In this document: piece by piece, positions 11,985 to 23,971 of the stretch | How positions within the stretch are numbered: position 1 is the stretch's first letter | Layout: each line of letters begins with the position of its first letter | Assembly: GCA_900491605.1 (NCBI GenBank) | Contig: UESW01001782.1 | Location: 52,118 to 116,117 of the forward strand | Reading direction: 5' to 3' | DNA length: 64,000 bases | Source of the DNA: Calamus simplicifolius | Taxonomy: Eukaryota > Streptophyta > Magnoliopsida > Arecales > Arecaceae | Translations under genes and position numbers: made by a program | Notes under the pieces: generated by a model | Database searches by the model: none | Told to the model about the DNA's origin: nothing | The model's input: only the letters and a program-made list of their open reading frames with translations

Positions 11985-14900
11985 TATTTATTGAAGGCCT
12001 TAATAATCCTTTTTTTTCTTGCAAGGGATATTCTAGTAAAATAGAGGAAACATGCGCTTATATGGTTTGTCATTTCTTGCTTAGATGGTTACTAAAAAAA
12101 TGAGTAGAAGGAATATGCTTAGCTGTTTTTTCTTTGTTTAGTTGAGTTATTAAAAATTGAAATGTAATGAAATATATTTAGATAGGTCTTCCCTTGCTTA
12201 GATAATTATTAAAATGAAATAAAATAAGATATGCATAGGTTAATGTTTAATATAATATAGAAACAAGAGTAAAAATAAAAATTTACAAAAAAAGATAAAA
12301 ATACAAATGCAAAAGTTAAGGAAACATTACATACCAAGAAGAGGAAAGTTCAATATAGCATACGAATATAGTTTATCTCCAGCATAGTTCTACCCTACCT
12401 TCACAAACTATAGTCCTTATTATGTAGAAAAATCAAAGTGAAGCTGACACATATTGAAAGAGATGAGCCATCGAGAAGTTTCTTAGATAAAATCATCAAT
12501 ACAAACTTCATAACGAAAGAAAATGTAACCAATTTATTATGAATCGTAGTTCTACTTAGATTTTTTAGTTTAATTCAGTTGTTATCCTAATTTTATTAGA
12601 ATCTTATAGTATCAATTTATTTGGGCTTAATTTTATTAGAATTTTATTGTAACAGGTTATTTGTGTATAATACATTAAGCATCTATGTCTTTTCTATAGT
12701 TGAGTTAGTCAAGTCTTGTGATGGATAAGGGTTGCAAATGTGGTGGGAGATCATATTGAATTTTTCTACATCTCGTCTGAATTGATTAGACTTGAGTGTT
12801 AATGATTTTTAGTAAAGTCATAGTAAAACTGATATACATTAAAGGAGATGAGCGGCTCAGAAGTTGCCCATATAAAATCATTAACAAAAACTTCATAATG
12901 AAAGAAAGTATCCCTAGTTCATTAGTCCTAGTTCTATTTAGTTTTTTTTATTTTTATTTAGCTTGTTGTTGTATCAATAATAGGCCTCATTTTATTAAAA
13001 TTTTATAGCATCAAGTTATTTGAGTAAAATATGTTGCTTAATGTTTATGTCTTGTTTATGCTACAATTGATCAAGTCTTGTGATAAATAGGAGTTATAAT
13101 TGTGATGGTACATTATACTGCATTTTTCTCTATCTTTATCATGTAGACTTGAATGCTGATGGTTTTGTCTTTATTATTTGAAAAAATCATAATGAACTCG
13201 GCATGCAATAATGAGAGAGGGAGAGTTAGGAGTTGCTTGCATAGGATGGTAAACACAAACTCCATACTTTTATTTAGACTTTTTATGTTAATTCAGCTGA
13301 TTGTCGTATTAACTATAAACTTAAATTTTTTAAATTTTTTTAAAATTTGATAGCATCAAGTTATCATAGTAGAATGGATTGCTTAGTGTCTGTTTATTAT
13401 TTATAGTAGAGTCCATCAAGTCTTGTGATAGATGGGACTTATAATTTAAATAGAGAGAGAGAGAGAGAGAATTCTATAGATACGTAAGAGAGGGAAGGAT
13501 TTTCAAAAAGTGATATGGTTTTTAGATGGTGATGATTTTATAAATTGCACGAAAGAAGAGAAAACAAAAAGGTTTTATTCAATGGGTATTCGTTCCAGAT
13601 GCATGAGAAATGCAAGAGGGAGAGAGGTTGCTCTCCTTAATTTCTTCCTCCCTTCTCTCTCTTGTCTCAATACCTTTTTTTTTTTTTTTCTCTTTCTTCT
13701 CTTGTTGGAGCTTGTCTCAATACCTGAGTTTGCCATGCATATGGCTGAGAAATCAAAGGCTGTCGACTATTGGACTCTTTCCGGGCCAATAAATTGTTTG
13801 ACTTAGTAAAAGCAGCCGATGCGTTTGGTGTCTACATTTCTTCCGCACGAGATGTTGGCTTTTAAATTTGTTTTACCCCACCTACATGTCTGATGTCTAC
13901 ATGACTTTTAAGTCGTGTGAGCCACAATATCCAACAATCTTGCATGTTCCTCCTTTCCTGTACATTAGTCCATAATCAAGTATTCCTTTCATTTACCTCA
14001 GGATTCGTCAAACTGCCTTCAAGAGTAAGATATGTTGCTCAGTACGTACGTATATGTGTATTATTTGTAGTAGGATCGGTCAAGTCTTGTGATAGATAAG
14101 GGATATAATTGTGGTGGGTTTCATGTTAGATTTTCAGTATCCCGTATTAATTAACAAGACTTAAGTGCTAACAATTTTGTTCTTGTTATTGTTGAAAGAA
14201 ACGATCCAATGAGAGGAATTGCTTCATAATGAAAGCAAGCTTCATAATGAAAGAGTATGGTGACAATTCATCGGTTGTAGCTCTACTTAGATTTTTTATT
14301 TTAATTCAATTGATTATTATATCAATAATTGGTCTAATCTTATTAGCATTTTACAGCATCAAATTTTTTGAGTAGAATAAGTTTCTTAGTGTCTCTCTTA
14401 AATATCTATAGAAGAATTAGTTAAGTCTTTTGATAGTTAGATGTTGTAATTAAGGTGGGATATTGTGCCGGATTTTTTTTACATCTCTTATGTATTGATT
14501 AAAATTGAATGCTAATTATTTTATCCTTATTATATAAAAAATCATATCATAAAGATTGTCTTTCTTATCATCTTTGGCCTACGGGTCTACGTTGTCCAAT
14601 AATTTATAATGGATACAATTGCACTCGTAGCTGCCCGTTTGGTAATGGATTGAATTGAATTTTTTTATTTTTAAAAATAAAAATCTTATTCATAGCATAC
14701 AAAACGCGTTTGATTGAATCATTTTTTAAAATATTTTTTTGAAATGATTCTAAAAATCTAAATGAATTTAAACTCATCTCTAGCGATTCAACGTCATGCC
14801 TTTTCTCTGGTACCGATTTAACAGCAATGTAGTTCTCATTGTCCTGCAACTCCGCCATTGTGACGGAATCCCTGTACGTCAAAACATTCTATTGCAAGGG

Positions 14901-15189
14901 CCATCAAGGCTTAACATCAAATACTTGCTTACTCTTTGGATCAATACCTCTTACAGCTTCTTTGCCTATTGCTATATCCTAATTCATTTTCTTATTGAAC
15001 ATTTAACATTACCGTACATTTCTAAATAAAGTAGAGCCCATGGAATATGCAAGATCTTTTTTTTTAATAATTTTCATAACAACAGCATATATCATTATTA
15101 ATTTCTAAAACTAAAGAATTTTAGTAATATAATAATAAAATTATTCAACTATAGCTTCTTTTTTTTTAATTCATCATTAAATTTTTTGA
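11985..15189. repeat. S1-A: degenerate long-period tandem repeat block, copy A
   Basis: The block contains repeated versions of one module of about 330-400 bp. Each has a TCAAGTCTTGTGATAGAT core (near 12709, 13070, 13417, 14079; weaker near 14412), then a GGTGGGA..CATTAT stretch, a GACTTGAATGCTAATG stretch, and often CATAATGAAAGA followed by a T-rich patch. It begins with a GAAGGCCTTAA/AAGGGATATT segment at 11985 that recurs at 15190, marking a 3.2 kb higher-order unit. Copies of the block lie at 42643-45320 and 45656-48984. Short open frames inside (12796, 13153, 13510) recur with the repeat and show no protein family. Confidence 0.85.
13453..13470. repeat. (GA)n microsatellite in S1-A
   Basis: A run of nine GA units. 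The equivalent position is 43586-43624 in copy B and 46619-46650 in copy C, with different lengths. Confidence 0.95.
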
Positions 15190-15544
15190 AGGCCTTAAAA
15201 ACCATTTTTTTCTTTCTTACAAGGGATATTATAATAAAATAGAGAAAACATGCTTATATGCTTTTTCATTTCTTGCCTACGTGGTGACTAAAAAATGAGT
15301 TGAATGAATATGCTTAGTTGTTTTTTTCCTCGTTTAGTTGAGTTATTAAAATTTAAAATATAATGAAATATATTAGATGGGCCTTCCCTGCTTAGATAAA
15401 TTATGAAAATGAAATGAAATAAAATATGCATAGGGTAAAATTCAGTAAAACAGCACAGTTACAGAAAAAAAAGAAGAGAAAAATGCATCTGCAAAAGTTA
15501 AGAAATGTATAGAAAAAATAATATATCAAGCAATAAGAGGAGAG
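15190..15544. repeat. S2-A, left part (interrupted by copia-1)
   Basis: This is the start of the second higher-order unit: GAAGGCCTTAAAA, then AAGGGATATT and AACATGCTTATATGC. It matches 48985-49360. It stops at GAGAG (15540-15544), the left target duplication of copia-1, and resumes at 22297. Confidence 0.85.
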
Positions 15545-16046
15545 TGTAAGAATTAATTAAACATATTGATCACGATATCAATATATTATTATGATCGATA
15601 ATTACCTCCGGCCATTATTATTAATGGTCTATCCGATGAGGGTAAGGAATTCGATCTTCCTTGAATCAGCTGCACGGGATCTTGATCTTCCTTTCTTTAG
15701 GGATCTTGAACTTCCTCCTTCGATGGATCTTGATTGATCTTCCTCCTCCTCGCGATGGATCTTGATTGAGTTCTTCTAATCAACGAGCCATCGCATTCTG
15801 ATGGTGTATGCCCTCAGGATGTGCTCTTGATCAGGGACTCAATGCCAATGCCTCCGCTTATTAGGTTTTCCTTTCGATAACCCTGTTGAAAACTTTAGGA
15901 AGGGTCCCTTTTTATACTCAATTCCTTCACCGCATGCGCCCATCAAGCAAGCGTTCAAATATTAAAGGGGGGGCTGTTATCACTTCTTAATTGGAGAAAC
16001 GCTAGTTAATAAAATAAGGACCATTAAAAGGCGACGGGTTATTACA
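15545..16046 (-). repeat. Copia-1 3' LTR
   Basis: 502 bp, TG..CA ends, preceded on the minus strand by a purine-rich tract. It is a near-identical pair with 21798-22296; differences include a TTA insertion near 15590 and changes near the CA end. Confidence 0.95.
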
Positions 16047-16339
16047 TTCTCCCACTTGGTCCGTATATTTTATCAACACTGAACAAGAAACTAAATACAT
16101 GAATCATAGCGATAGGTCCTCTATAATTGAGTATTATCTTCTATATATTACAATGCATTCAATTTCTTTACCACTATTCCAAATGTGACAACATAACATA
16201 ATGAATAAACCATATGTTTATTCAGAGTCCAAAAGAAAAGTTTGTCATTTCTCAAAAGTCATATAACGTGTACACCTGAATGAGAAATAAACAAATGATT
16301 GAAATAAGAGTTTCTTTGTACAAATTGTTATCCATACAA

Positions 16340-19300
16340 TTATATCATGGAACCAACTCCCATTCTTATCATATGATCCTTAAAATTCTTAATTGGCATG
16401 CCTTTAGTCAAAGGATCAGCTATCATTAATTCAGTGCTAACGTGTTCTATGACCATTTTGTTTTCTTTAACACGTTCTCTTATGGCTAAATACTTAATGT
16501 CGATATGTTTACTTCGACTACCACTCTTATGATTTTTAGCCAAAAATACAGCAGCTGAATTGTCACAGTACAGTTTAATTGGCCTAGTAATAGAGTCAAT
16601 AATTCTAAGCCCTGAGATGAAACTCTTCAACCATACACCTTGCGATGTAGCCTCAAAACAAGCAACGAACTCCGCTTCCATAGTAGAGGTAACAATCAAA
16701 GTCTGCTTTGCACTCCTCCATGATATGGCTCCACCAGCTAACATAAATATAAATCCTGATGTTGATTTTCGAGAATCAACGCAGCCAGCAAAGTCCGAAT
16801 CTGAGTAGCCCTCTATCTCCAAATGATCAGTTTGTCTATACATGAGCATGTAGTCCTTGGTCCCTTGAAGATACCTCATGACCTTTTTAGCAGCTCTCCA
16901 GTGGTCTAAACCTGGATTACTCTGATATCTTTCCAACATTCCTACTGCAAATGCAATGTCAGGTCTTGTGCAAACCTGAGCATACATTAGGCTTCCAACA
17001 GCTGAAGCATATGGAATGTTGTGCATCTGTTCCCGTTCAAGTTCATTTTTAGGGCACTGGTTCAAAGCGAACTTGTCACCCTTCACTATAGGTGCAACAC
17101 TTGGTGAACAATTTTTCATCCGAAATCTCTCCAAGACTTTATTGTTATAAGTTTCTTGAGACAATCCCAAAATGCCTCGAGATCTTTCTCTATGGATCTT
17201 AATGCCAATGACATAAGATGCCTCACTCATATCTTTCATATCAAAATTTTTGGAGAGAAATTGTTTCACCTCATATAGCAACTCTTTATCATTGGTTGCA
17301 AGTAGAATGTCATCCACATATAGGACCAAGAAACAAATTTTGCTCCCACTAACCTTCTGGTATATACATTGATCCATGATGTTCTCTTCAAAACCAAAGG
17401 AAGAGATCACATCATAAAATTTTAAATACCACTGACGTGAGGCTTGTTTCAATCCATATATGGATTTCTTAAGCTTGCAAACCAAATGCTCACCATCACT
17501 AGAGGAAAATCCTTTAGGCTGTTTCATGTAAACCTCTTCCTCTAGATCTCCATTAAGGAATGCAGTCTTCACATCCATTTGATGCAACTCAAAATCAAAA
17601 TGAGCTACCAATGCCATAATTATTCGGAGAGAGTCTTTCTTGGATACAGGAGAAAATGTCTCCGTGTAGTCGATTCCTTCCCTCTGAGTGAATCCTTTGG
17701 CAACGAGTCTTACTTTATATCTCTCAATGTTGCCTTGTGAGTCTTTCTTTATTTTGAAGATCCATCTACATCCAATGGCTTTTACACCATCAGGCAACTC
17801 AACAAGATCTCAAACTCGATTAGATGCCATAGATTCCATCTCATCTTTCATGGCATTAAACCACAAGTTTGATTCCTTAGAACTCATGGCTTGTGAAAAT
17901 GTTTCAGGATCATTTTCGGCTCCAATGTTATAGTCAGATTCATGTAGATACACAACATAATCACTAGGAATTGCTGATTTCTTTATTCTAGTTGATCTTC
18001 TTAATGTTGTATCAATGACCTCTTGAGGAGTATCTTGTACAATTGATTGTTGATGAACAACACGATCTTCTAGCTAGATTACCATCAGCTTGTGAAATCT
18101 CAATGACTGGTTGTTGGGCACTTAATTGAGTTTGAGGAGTGCTATAAATAACAACCAATCCCTCACTTGAAGTGAAAGCTGGAATAACTGAATGATCTTT
18201 CTCAGAAGAAGCCAAATACTGAGATTGATCACTCCCACTGATCAAGTCATTCTCAAAAAATTTTGCATTTCTTGATTCCACAATCCTAGTGCTGTGAGAT
18301 GGACAATAAAATCTATAACCCTTGGACTTCTCAGCATATCCAATAAAGTATCCACTAATGGTCCTTGGGTCTAGTTTCTTTTCTTGTGGATTATAGACTC
18401 TTACTTCAGATGGGCATCCCCAAACATGTATATGTTGCAGACTTAGTTTCAACCTTTAAATAACTCAAATGGCGTTTTGGAAACAGCCTTGGTTGGAACC
18501 CGATTCAATATATACGCAGCAGTTTTAAGAGCTTCAGTCCACAAGGATTTAGGTAAGTTAGAGCTGACAATCATGCTCCTTACCATGTCCAATAATGTCC
18601 GGTTTCTCCTTTCAGCTACACCATTTTGGTCAGGAGACCCTGGCATGGTGTATTGTGCAACAATTCCATTTTCTTCAAGAAACCGAGCAAATGGACCAGG
18701 TGCTTGTCCATTCTCAGTGTATCTACCATAATATTCTTCACCTCTATCTGACCTCATGATTTTAATTTGCTTGCCACATTGTTTCTCTACTTCTGCCTTA
18801 AATACCTTAAATGCATCTAATGCTTCGTTCTTATTATGAAGTAGGTAGAGATACATATATCGTGAATAGTCATCAATAAATGAGATGAAGTATATCTGAC
18901 CATACGAATCCATATCTGGGCTACAGATATCCGTATGTATGATCTCCAGTATTTCCGAACTTCTCTTGGCATTTTTCTTGGACTTGTTGGTTTGCTTTCC
19001 CTTTATGCAGTCCACACAAGTGTCAAAATCAGTAAAATCAAGAGTATCAAGTACTCCATCTTTTATTAATCTTTTAATTCTCTCAATGGAGATATGACCT
19101 AATCTCCGATGCCACAAAATAGAGGAATTCTCATTTATAACACATCTTTTCATACCAGTTTGGGCGTGCATCACATTATAGGTGGTATTATTTTTCAAAT
19201 TAATTTGAAAAAGATTGTCTGATAATGTACCATTCCCAATAAGCTTAGATTTATAAAATAAATCAACAGAGCTTTTATTAAAATTAAAGGAGTATCCTGC

Positions 19301-20380
19301 TGGTACAAGCCTTGACACTGAAATCAAATTTTTAGAGAAACTTGGAATATAAAATGTCTTTTCCAAATCCAAAACAAAACCATAATGTAAATTAAGTCTG
19401 CACATTCCAATTGCTTCCATATGTGAACCCATCTTGTTTCCTGAATAGATGCTTTGTTCACTTCCCAATGGTTTCCTTTGATTTAGAAAACCCTGCAAGG
19501 TATTTGAAACATGGATTGTAGAACCAGAATCAATCCACCATGTGTTATGACATATAACCAAATTGGATTCATGACATACGAATGAGGTTAGAGTACCTTT
19601 CTTGTCAAGCCAAGCTTTGAATTTGAGACAATCTTTCTTTATATGCCCTTTCTTCTTGCAAAAGAAGCACTTGGACTCCTTCTTGTCTTCTGTATGGATG
19701 GATACTTTACCCTTTCCTTTGCGTTTGGCTTTGGGAGCTTTAGTCTTTCTCTGAGTGACTAAATGTGCACTTTCTCCCATTTCTAAAATCAGCCTCTCTT
19801 CCTCTTGAACACACATGGTCAGAAGTTCATTAATTGACCATTTGTCCTTATGTGTATTGTAAGATATTTTGAAGGGACTATATTGCTGTGGGAGTGAGCT
19901 CAAAATAAAGTGCACCAAGAAAGATTCTGACATCTCAACCTCTAGGGATTTCAATTGAGCCGCAATGTCTCTCATCTTTATGATGTGCTCACGCACACCT
20001 CCAACCGTAGTGAGCTTCATTGATGATAATTTTGTCATTAGGGTGCTAGCCATTACCTTATCTGAAGACTCAAATTGTGCATCAATAGCCTTCAAAAGTT
20101 CCTTGACATTTTTGCACTCAGGAATTGAACCACGTATACTAGCAAAAATTTTAGTACGTATGAACATCATATTGAGGCGATTGGACCATTCCCATCGTTC
20201 ATACGCAGCAATCTCAGTCTGAGTGCTAGTAGATGTAACTGAATGTGGTTCATCCTTCCTGATAGCATAGTCAATATCCAAGCACCCTAATTGAAGAAGA
20301 ATTCTTTCCTTCCATAATTTATAATTATCACCACTTAAATCGGGAATGTCACATTTCATATCAGAAATATTAACAGGCAA
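16340..20380 (-). pseudogene. Copia-1 gag-pol polyprotein, broken
   Basis: The frame reads from 20380 down to 16340. Domain order is gag (UBN2-like, near DLSGDNYKLWKERIL); zinc knuckle CFFCKKKGHIKKDC; protease WWIDSGSTIHVS; GAG-pre-integrase LWHRRLGHISIERI; integrase core (HTDICSPD, FIDDYSRYMYLYLL, MRSDRGEEYYG, SPDQNGVAERRNRTLLDM); reverse transcriptase (HQMDVKTAFLNGDLEEEVYM, LYVDDILL); and RNase H (YSDSDFAG, STMEAEFVA, KHIDIKYLAIRERV). This order (integrase before reverse transcriptase) defines Ty1/copia. The breaks are a frame change at about 18450, a frame change near 18065 after integrase, and a TGA at 17810-17812 shortly before the reverse transcriptase. The remaining blocks are long and open, which fits a fairly recent insertion. 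Confidence 0.95.
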
Positions 20381-21783
20381 AATAGCTGCATAAAAATAAA
20401 ATCATGTTCATGTAATTGAATTTGAGGCATATAACTTGATGTCATGTTTTACCAATGTAAACATGCAATAACATGAATCAATAACATACAATAACTACCT
20501 GTGGGCTAAGTTATTATACTCAAATAGACTCATTAGCATAATGATGTGACTAACAAATTATATTCTTTTCTTAATTCCTGTAGGTAATTAAGAAAATAAT
20601 TTGTTATCACATCCTAATTAATTATATTAGTGCAACAAAAATTCCTGTGGGATAAGATTCATTACATTAATATAATTAGTCACAATTAATGTCATCTAAC
20701 CTTATATGATCTTTGCAACTCAATATATAATTTTGATTAATCAAAGATGCTGTGGCTACTCCTCAATTAATCAACATCATATTGATCACATGACATTATA
20801 TGCATATAATTAACCAATTTAGCATGATTATTAGGTAGTGATCTTAATCAACGTAACATTTCCAAATCAAGATCTGAGTTAGTCAAATTGGCCAGGCCAG
20901 TGAAAGAGAAGTGGGGGTCCCTGTTGCTTTCCTTAGGTCAGTCAACGGAACCAATTAAGTAACCACAATCTCTTTACCTTTCTAGATACCAACTGACCAA
21001 TAGACCTTGAAAGGATTTGCACTGTGATTTTCACACTACCACCAAATTCATGCATAGAATAAATCTAGTACGCAGAATAGGAGACAACATTTCAATTATC
21101 TATTTAATGAATTTTGAAATTATCATCTTAAGAAAAATTTTTGTTAATTAAAACACGTCCGGCCGTAGCTCATTATTCCCTTGGGCCAATCTATGCAAAA
21201 CACCGCATAAAGACTCAGGAGGCGTATTTTAATACAAAAATTTAAACTCAAGAAACAAATGATGAAAATAAATCATGTTACATGATTTAATAAAACATTA
21301 AACAGATAATAAATGTATTTAAAATTCAACCAATCCATATTTTAAATCCCGTGAGAGAACGGAAAGACCATAAGCGAGAAAAGCGAAAATCGAAAGTTTT
21401 CTCTCTTTTTTAATATGTCACCGCATGTGGTTATGGAAGCCACATTTCTGCTGCATTTCTTTTCTTTAGTTTTTCTTTTCTTTAACGCTACGTTTCTTTT
21501 CTTTTTCTTTCTTTAATGCTATCTCTTTAATACCAGAAAGAAATCCGGGAAACCTTTAATGCCAGAAAGAAATCTTTAATAGAAAAGAAAGAGGTCACGT
21601 TTTGTTTCCGCAAAATTAGAATCTGAAATAGGTTTAATGGTTTCTATCAATTCCATGAACAAAGATCAGAACTGATCGAAACCTGAGATCCGAAAAACTG
21701 AAAATGGAAAACACGCGCATAAGTTGCTTGAAAAGAGAAACTTGGATAGAAATCCTCACAAAATAAGGCAGAGGTTTTAAAAA
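20381..21783 (-). other. Copia-1 untranslated leader
   Basis: About 1.4 kb of AT-rich sequence between the 5' LTR and gag shows no coding frame on either strand. A long non-coding leader of this kind is common in plant copia elements. Confidence 0.7.
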
Positions 21784-21797
21784 GCTCTGATACCAAA
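21784..21797 (-). promoter_or_regulatory. Copia-1 primer-binding site
   Basis: On the minus strand TTTGGTATCAGAGC lies directly beside the 5' LTR. It is complementary to the 3' end of plant initiator-methionine tRNA, the usual primer for copia reverse transcription. Confidence 0.9.
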
Positions 21798-22296
21798 TGT
21801 AAGAATTAATTTAAACATATTGATCACGATATCAATATATTATGATCGATAATTACCTCCAGCCATTATTATTAATGGTCTATCCGATGAGGGTAAGGAA
21901 TTCGATCTTCCTTGAATCAGCTGCACGGGATCTTGATCTTCCTTTCTTTAGGGATCTTGAACTTTCTCCTTCGATGGATCTTGATTGATCTTCCTCCTCC
22001 TCGCGATGGATCTTGATTGAGTTCTTCTAATCAACGAGCCATCGCATTCTGATGGTGTATGCCCTCACGATGTGCTCTTGATCAGGGACTCAATGCCAAT
22101 GCCTCCGCTTATTAGGTTTTCCTTTCGATAACCCTGTTGAAAACTTTAGGAAGGGTCCCTTTTATACTCAATTCCTTCACCGCATGCTCCCATCAAGCAA
22201 GCGTTCAAATATTAAAGGGAGGGATGTTATCACTTCTTAATTGGAGAAACGCTAGTTAATAAAATAAGGACCATTAAAAGGCGACGAGTTAATACA
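21798..22296 (-). repeat. Copia-1 5' LTR
   Basis: 499 bp, TG..CA ends, flanked inside by the primer-binding site and outside by the GAGAG target duplication. Confidence 0.95.
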
Positions 22297-23073
22297 GAGA
22301 GTTCATTATAGCACACAAATATAGTTTACCTTTAGCATAGTTTTGCTCTACCTTCACAAACTACAGTCCTTACCATGTAGAAATATCAAAGTGAAGCCGA
22401 CACATGTTGAAAGAGATGAGCCAGCAAGAAGTTGCTCAATTAAAATCATCAACCAAACTTCATAATGAAAGAGAGTGGGACCAATTCATTATGAGTCTTA
22501 GTCCTACTTAGACTTTTTGTTTTAATTTAGCTATTACCATATCAATAATAGGCCTCATTTTATTAGAATTTTATAATATCAAGTTATTTGAATAAAATAT
22601 GTTGCTTGATATGTATGCCTTGTTTATAGCATAATTGATGAAGTCTTGTTATAAATAAAAGTTATAATTGTGATGGGACATTATACTGTATTTTTTTATT
22701 TCGCTATCATGTAGACTTGAATGCTAATGGTTTTATCCTTATCATTTGAAAAAATCGTAATGAACTCAATATGCTTTAATAATGAGGTTAGGAGTTGCTC
22801 GCATATGATCATCATCACAACTCCATACTTCTATTTAGATTTTTTATTTTTATTCAGCTAATTATCCTGTAAATGATAAATCTAAATTTTAAAAATTTGA
22901 TAGCATCAAGTTATCTGAGTAACATGCATTGCTTAGTGTCCATTTATTATTTATAGTGGAGTCGATTAAGTCTTGTGATAAGATGGGAGTTATAATTTAA
23001 ATAGAGAGAGAGGGGGAATTCTATAGATATGTAATTACCTTTTCCTAAAACGATTACCCTCCACCACAAGTGG
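22297..23073. repeat. S2-A, right part
   Basis: Continuation of the second higher-order unit after copia-1. It matches 49363-50141 closely. It has two more TCAAGTCTTGTTATA/TTAAGTCTTGTGATA modules (near 22640 and 22967) and a short GA run near 23002. Confidence 0.85.
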
Positions 23074-23086
23074 AGAACATACTATT

Positions 23087-23333
23087 GCTCAACTCAACTC
23101 ATCTAAGCCTTTTCCCAACTACATGGGTCAGTTACATGAATCTGGTTCCTCCACTATGCTCTATTCAGGACCAAGTTGATATTTAAATTATAATAGTTAT
23201 ATCTTTTTAATTATTTATATCCATGTTATTTTAGGTCTACCTCTATCTCTATTCTTATCATGAATTGTTAAAAGATCACTCTTTCTATGATCTTTCTAAC
23301 TTGAGCATCTAAAGATCTACGCTGTATATGTCA
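23087..23333. mobile_element. SINE-like retroposon, copy in the RLK2 flank
   Basis: A 247-bp insertion flanked by a 13-bp target duplication, AGAACATACTATT, at 23074-23086 and 23334-23346. The empty site is intact at 10721-10746. Its left part (AAGCCTTTTCCCAACTACAT, then GGTCAGTTACATGAATC) resembles a short dispersed repeat common in angiosperm genomes, but the family name is from memory and unverified. There is no obvious A-tail, so the assignment to SINEs rests on length and the long target duplication. Confidence 0.72.
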
Positions 23334-23682
23334 AGAACATACTATTAATGAAAATAAATAGTTTTGTGTTGGATTACCCATGTGGTTTTGTAAAATGAGA
23401 ATAAGGATAAATCGGTAAAAAAAAACTATATCAAATTACTTAATGGAGAGGAACGAGACAATTCAGGTAGAAAAAAGAAATTACTTAATTATGCGGACTG
23501 TATTCATTAGGTGCTGATGAGACCTGCTATTATCAAAAAAAGACATTTACTTAATGCCCTCAAAGTCGCATGCATTTTCCTCGCAAGGCTTGTCCTAGAC
23601 TTTGAAACCTTCCGTCTGAATTATGGAGTTATTTGGAGGCTGATGGGACTGTATTCATTAGGTGCTGATGACACCTGCTATA

Positions 23683-23683
23683 A

Positions 23684-23730
<47 letters not shown>
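23683..23730. repeat. Poly(A) tract upstream of RLK2
   Basis: A run of more than 40 A residues, with one short interruption at its start. The RLK3 copy has only about 14 at 51057-51070. It could be microsatellite expansion or the tail of an old retroposed sequence. Confidence 0.85.
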
Positions 23731-23732
<2 letters not shown>

Positions 23733-23971
23733 CATTTACCTAACCAGAGCCAGAGCGCTGGAAGGTGAGGCTCTGTTTTTCTCCATTCAAACCCAGAACA
23801 CTTGCTTCTCTGCTGACAAAGTTGAAAGCAAACCAGGTATGGAGAAAACTCGAAACCAGGCGAACCTAGAGATTTTCTTAAATTTTAATTAGACACTTAC
23901 TACTGCTTCGATCTCAACGGTGTTTCTTTCTTAAGCAGCAGGGCAGCGTGATTTCTCTTCTACGAGGAAAG

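Larger units (their letters stand above)
15545..22296 (-). mobile_element. Copia-1: complete Ty1/copia LTR retrotransposon
   Basis: The element is 6752 bp on the minus strand. LTRs at 15545-16046 and 21798-22296 both begin TGTAAGAATTAATT and end TACA, with roughly a dozen differences by eye. The primer-binding site lies next to the right-hand (5') LTR and matches initiator-methionine tRNA (TGGTATCAGAGC on the minus strand). A purine-rich AAGTGGGAGAA lies next to the other LTR. Target duplications GAGAG at 15540-15544 and 22297-22301 are identical, and the uninterrupted site survives in the S2 duplicate near 49360. Gag-pol has at least three breaks, so this copy is not autonomous. Confidence 0.96.

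Noticed and set aside
12796..13806. Short open frames in S1-A that recur in S1-B and S1-C, which could suggest conserved small proteins
   Set aside because: They recur because the DNA is duplicated, and they are shifted by indels between copies; no sign of coding constraint.
13917..15029. Frames such as 14796-15029 (MPFLWYRFNSNVV) repeated at 47962
   Set aside because: Again duplicated repeat DNA; no protein family recognised, AT-rich hydrophobic translation.
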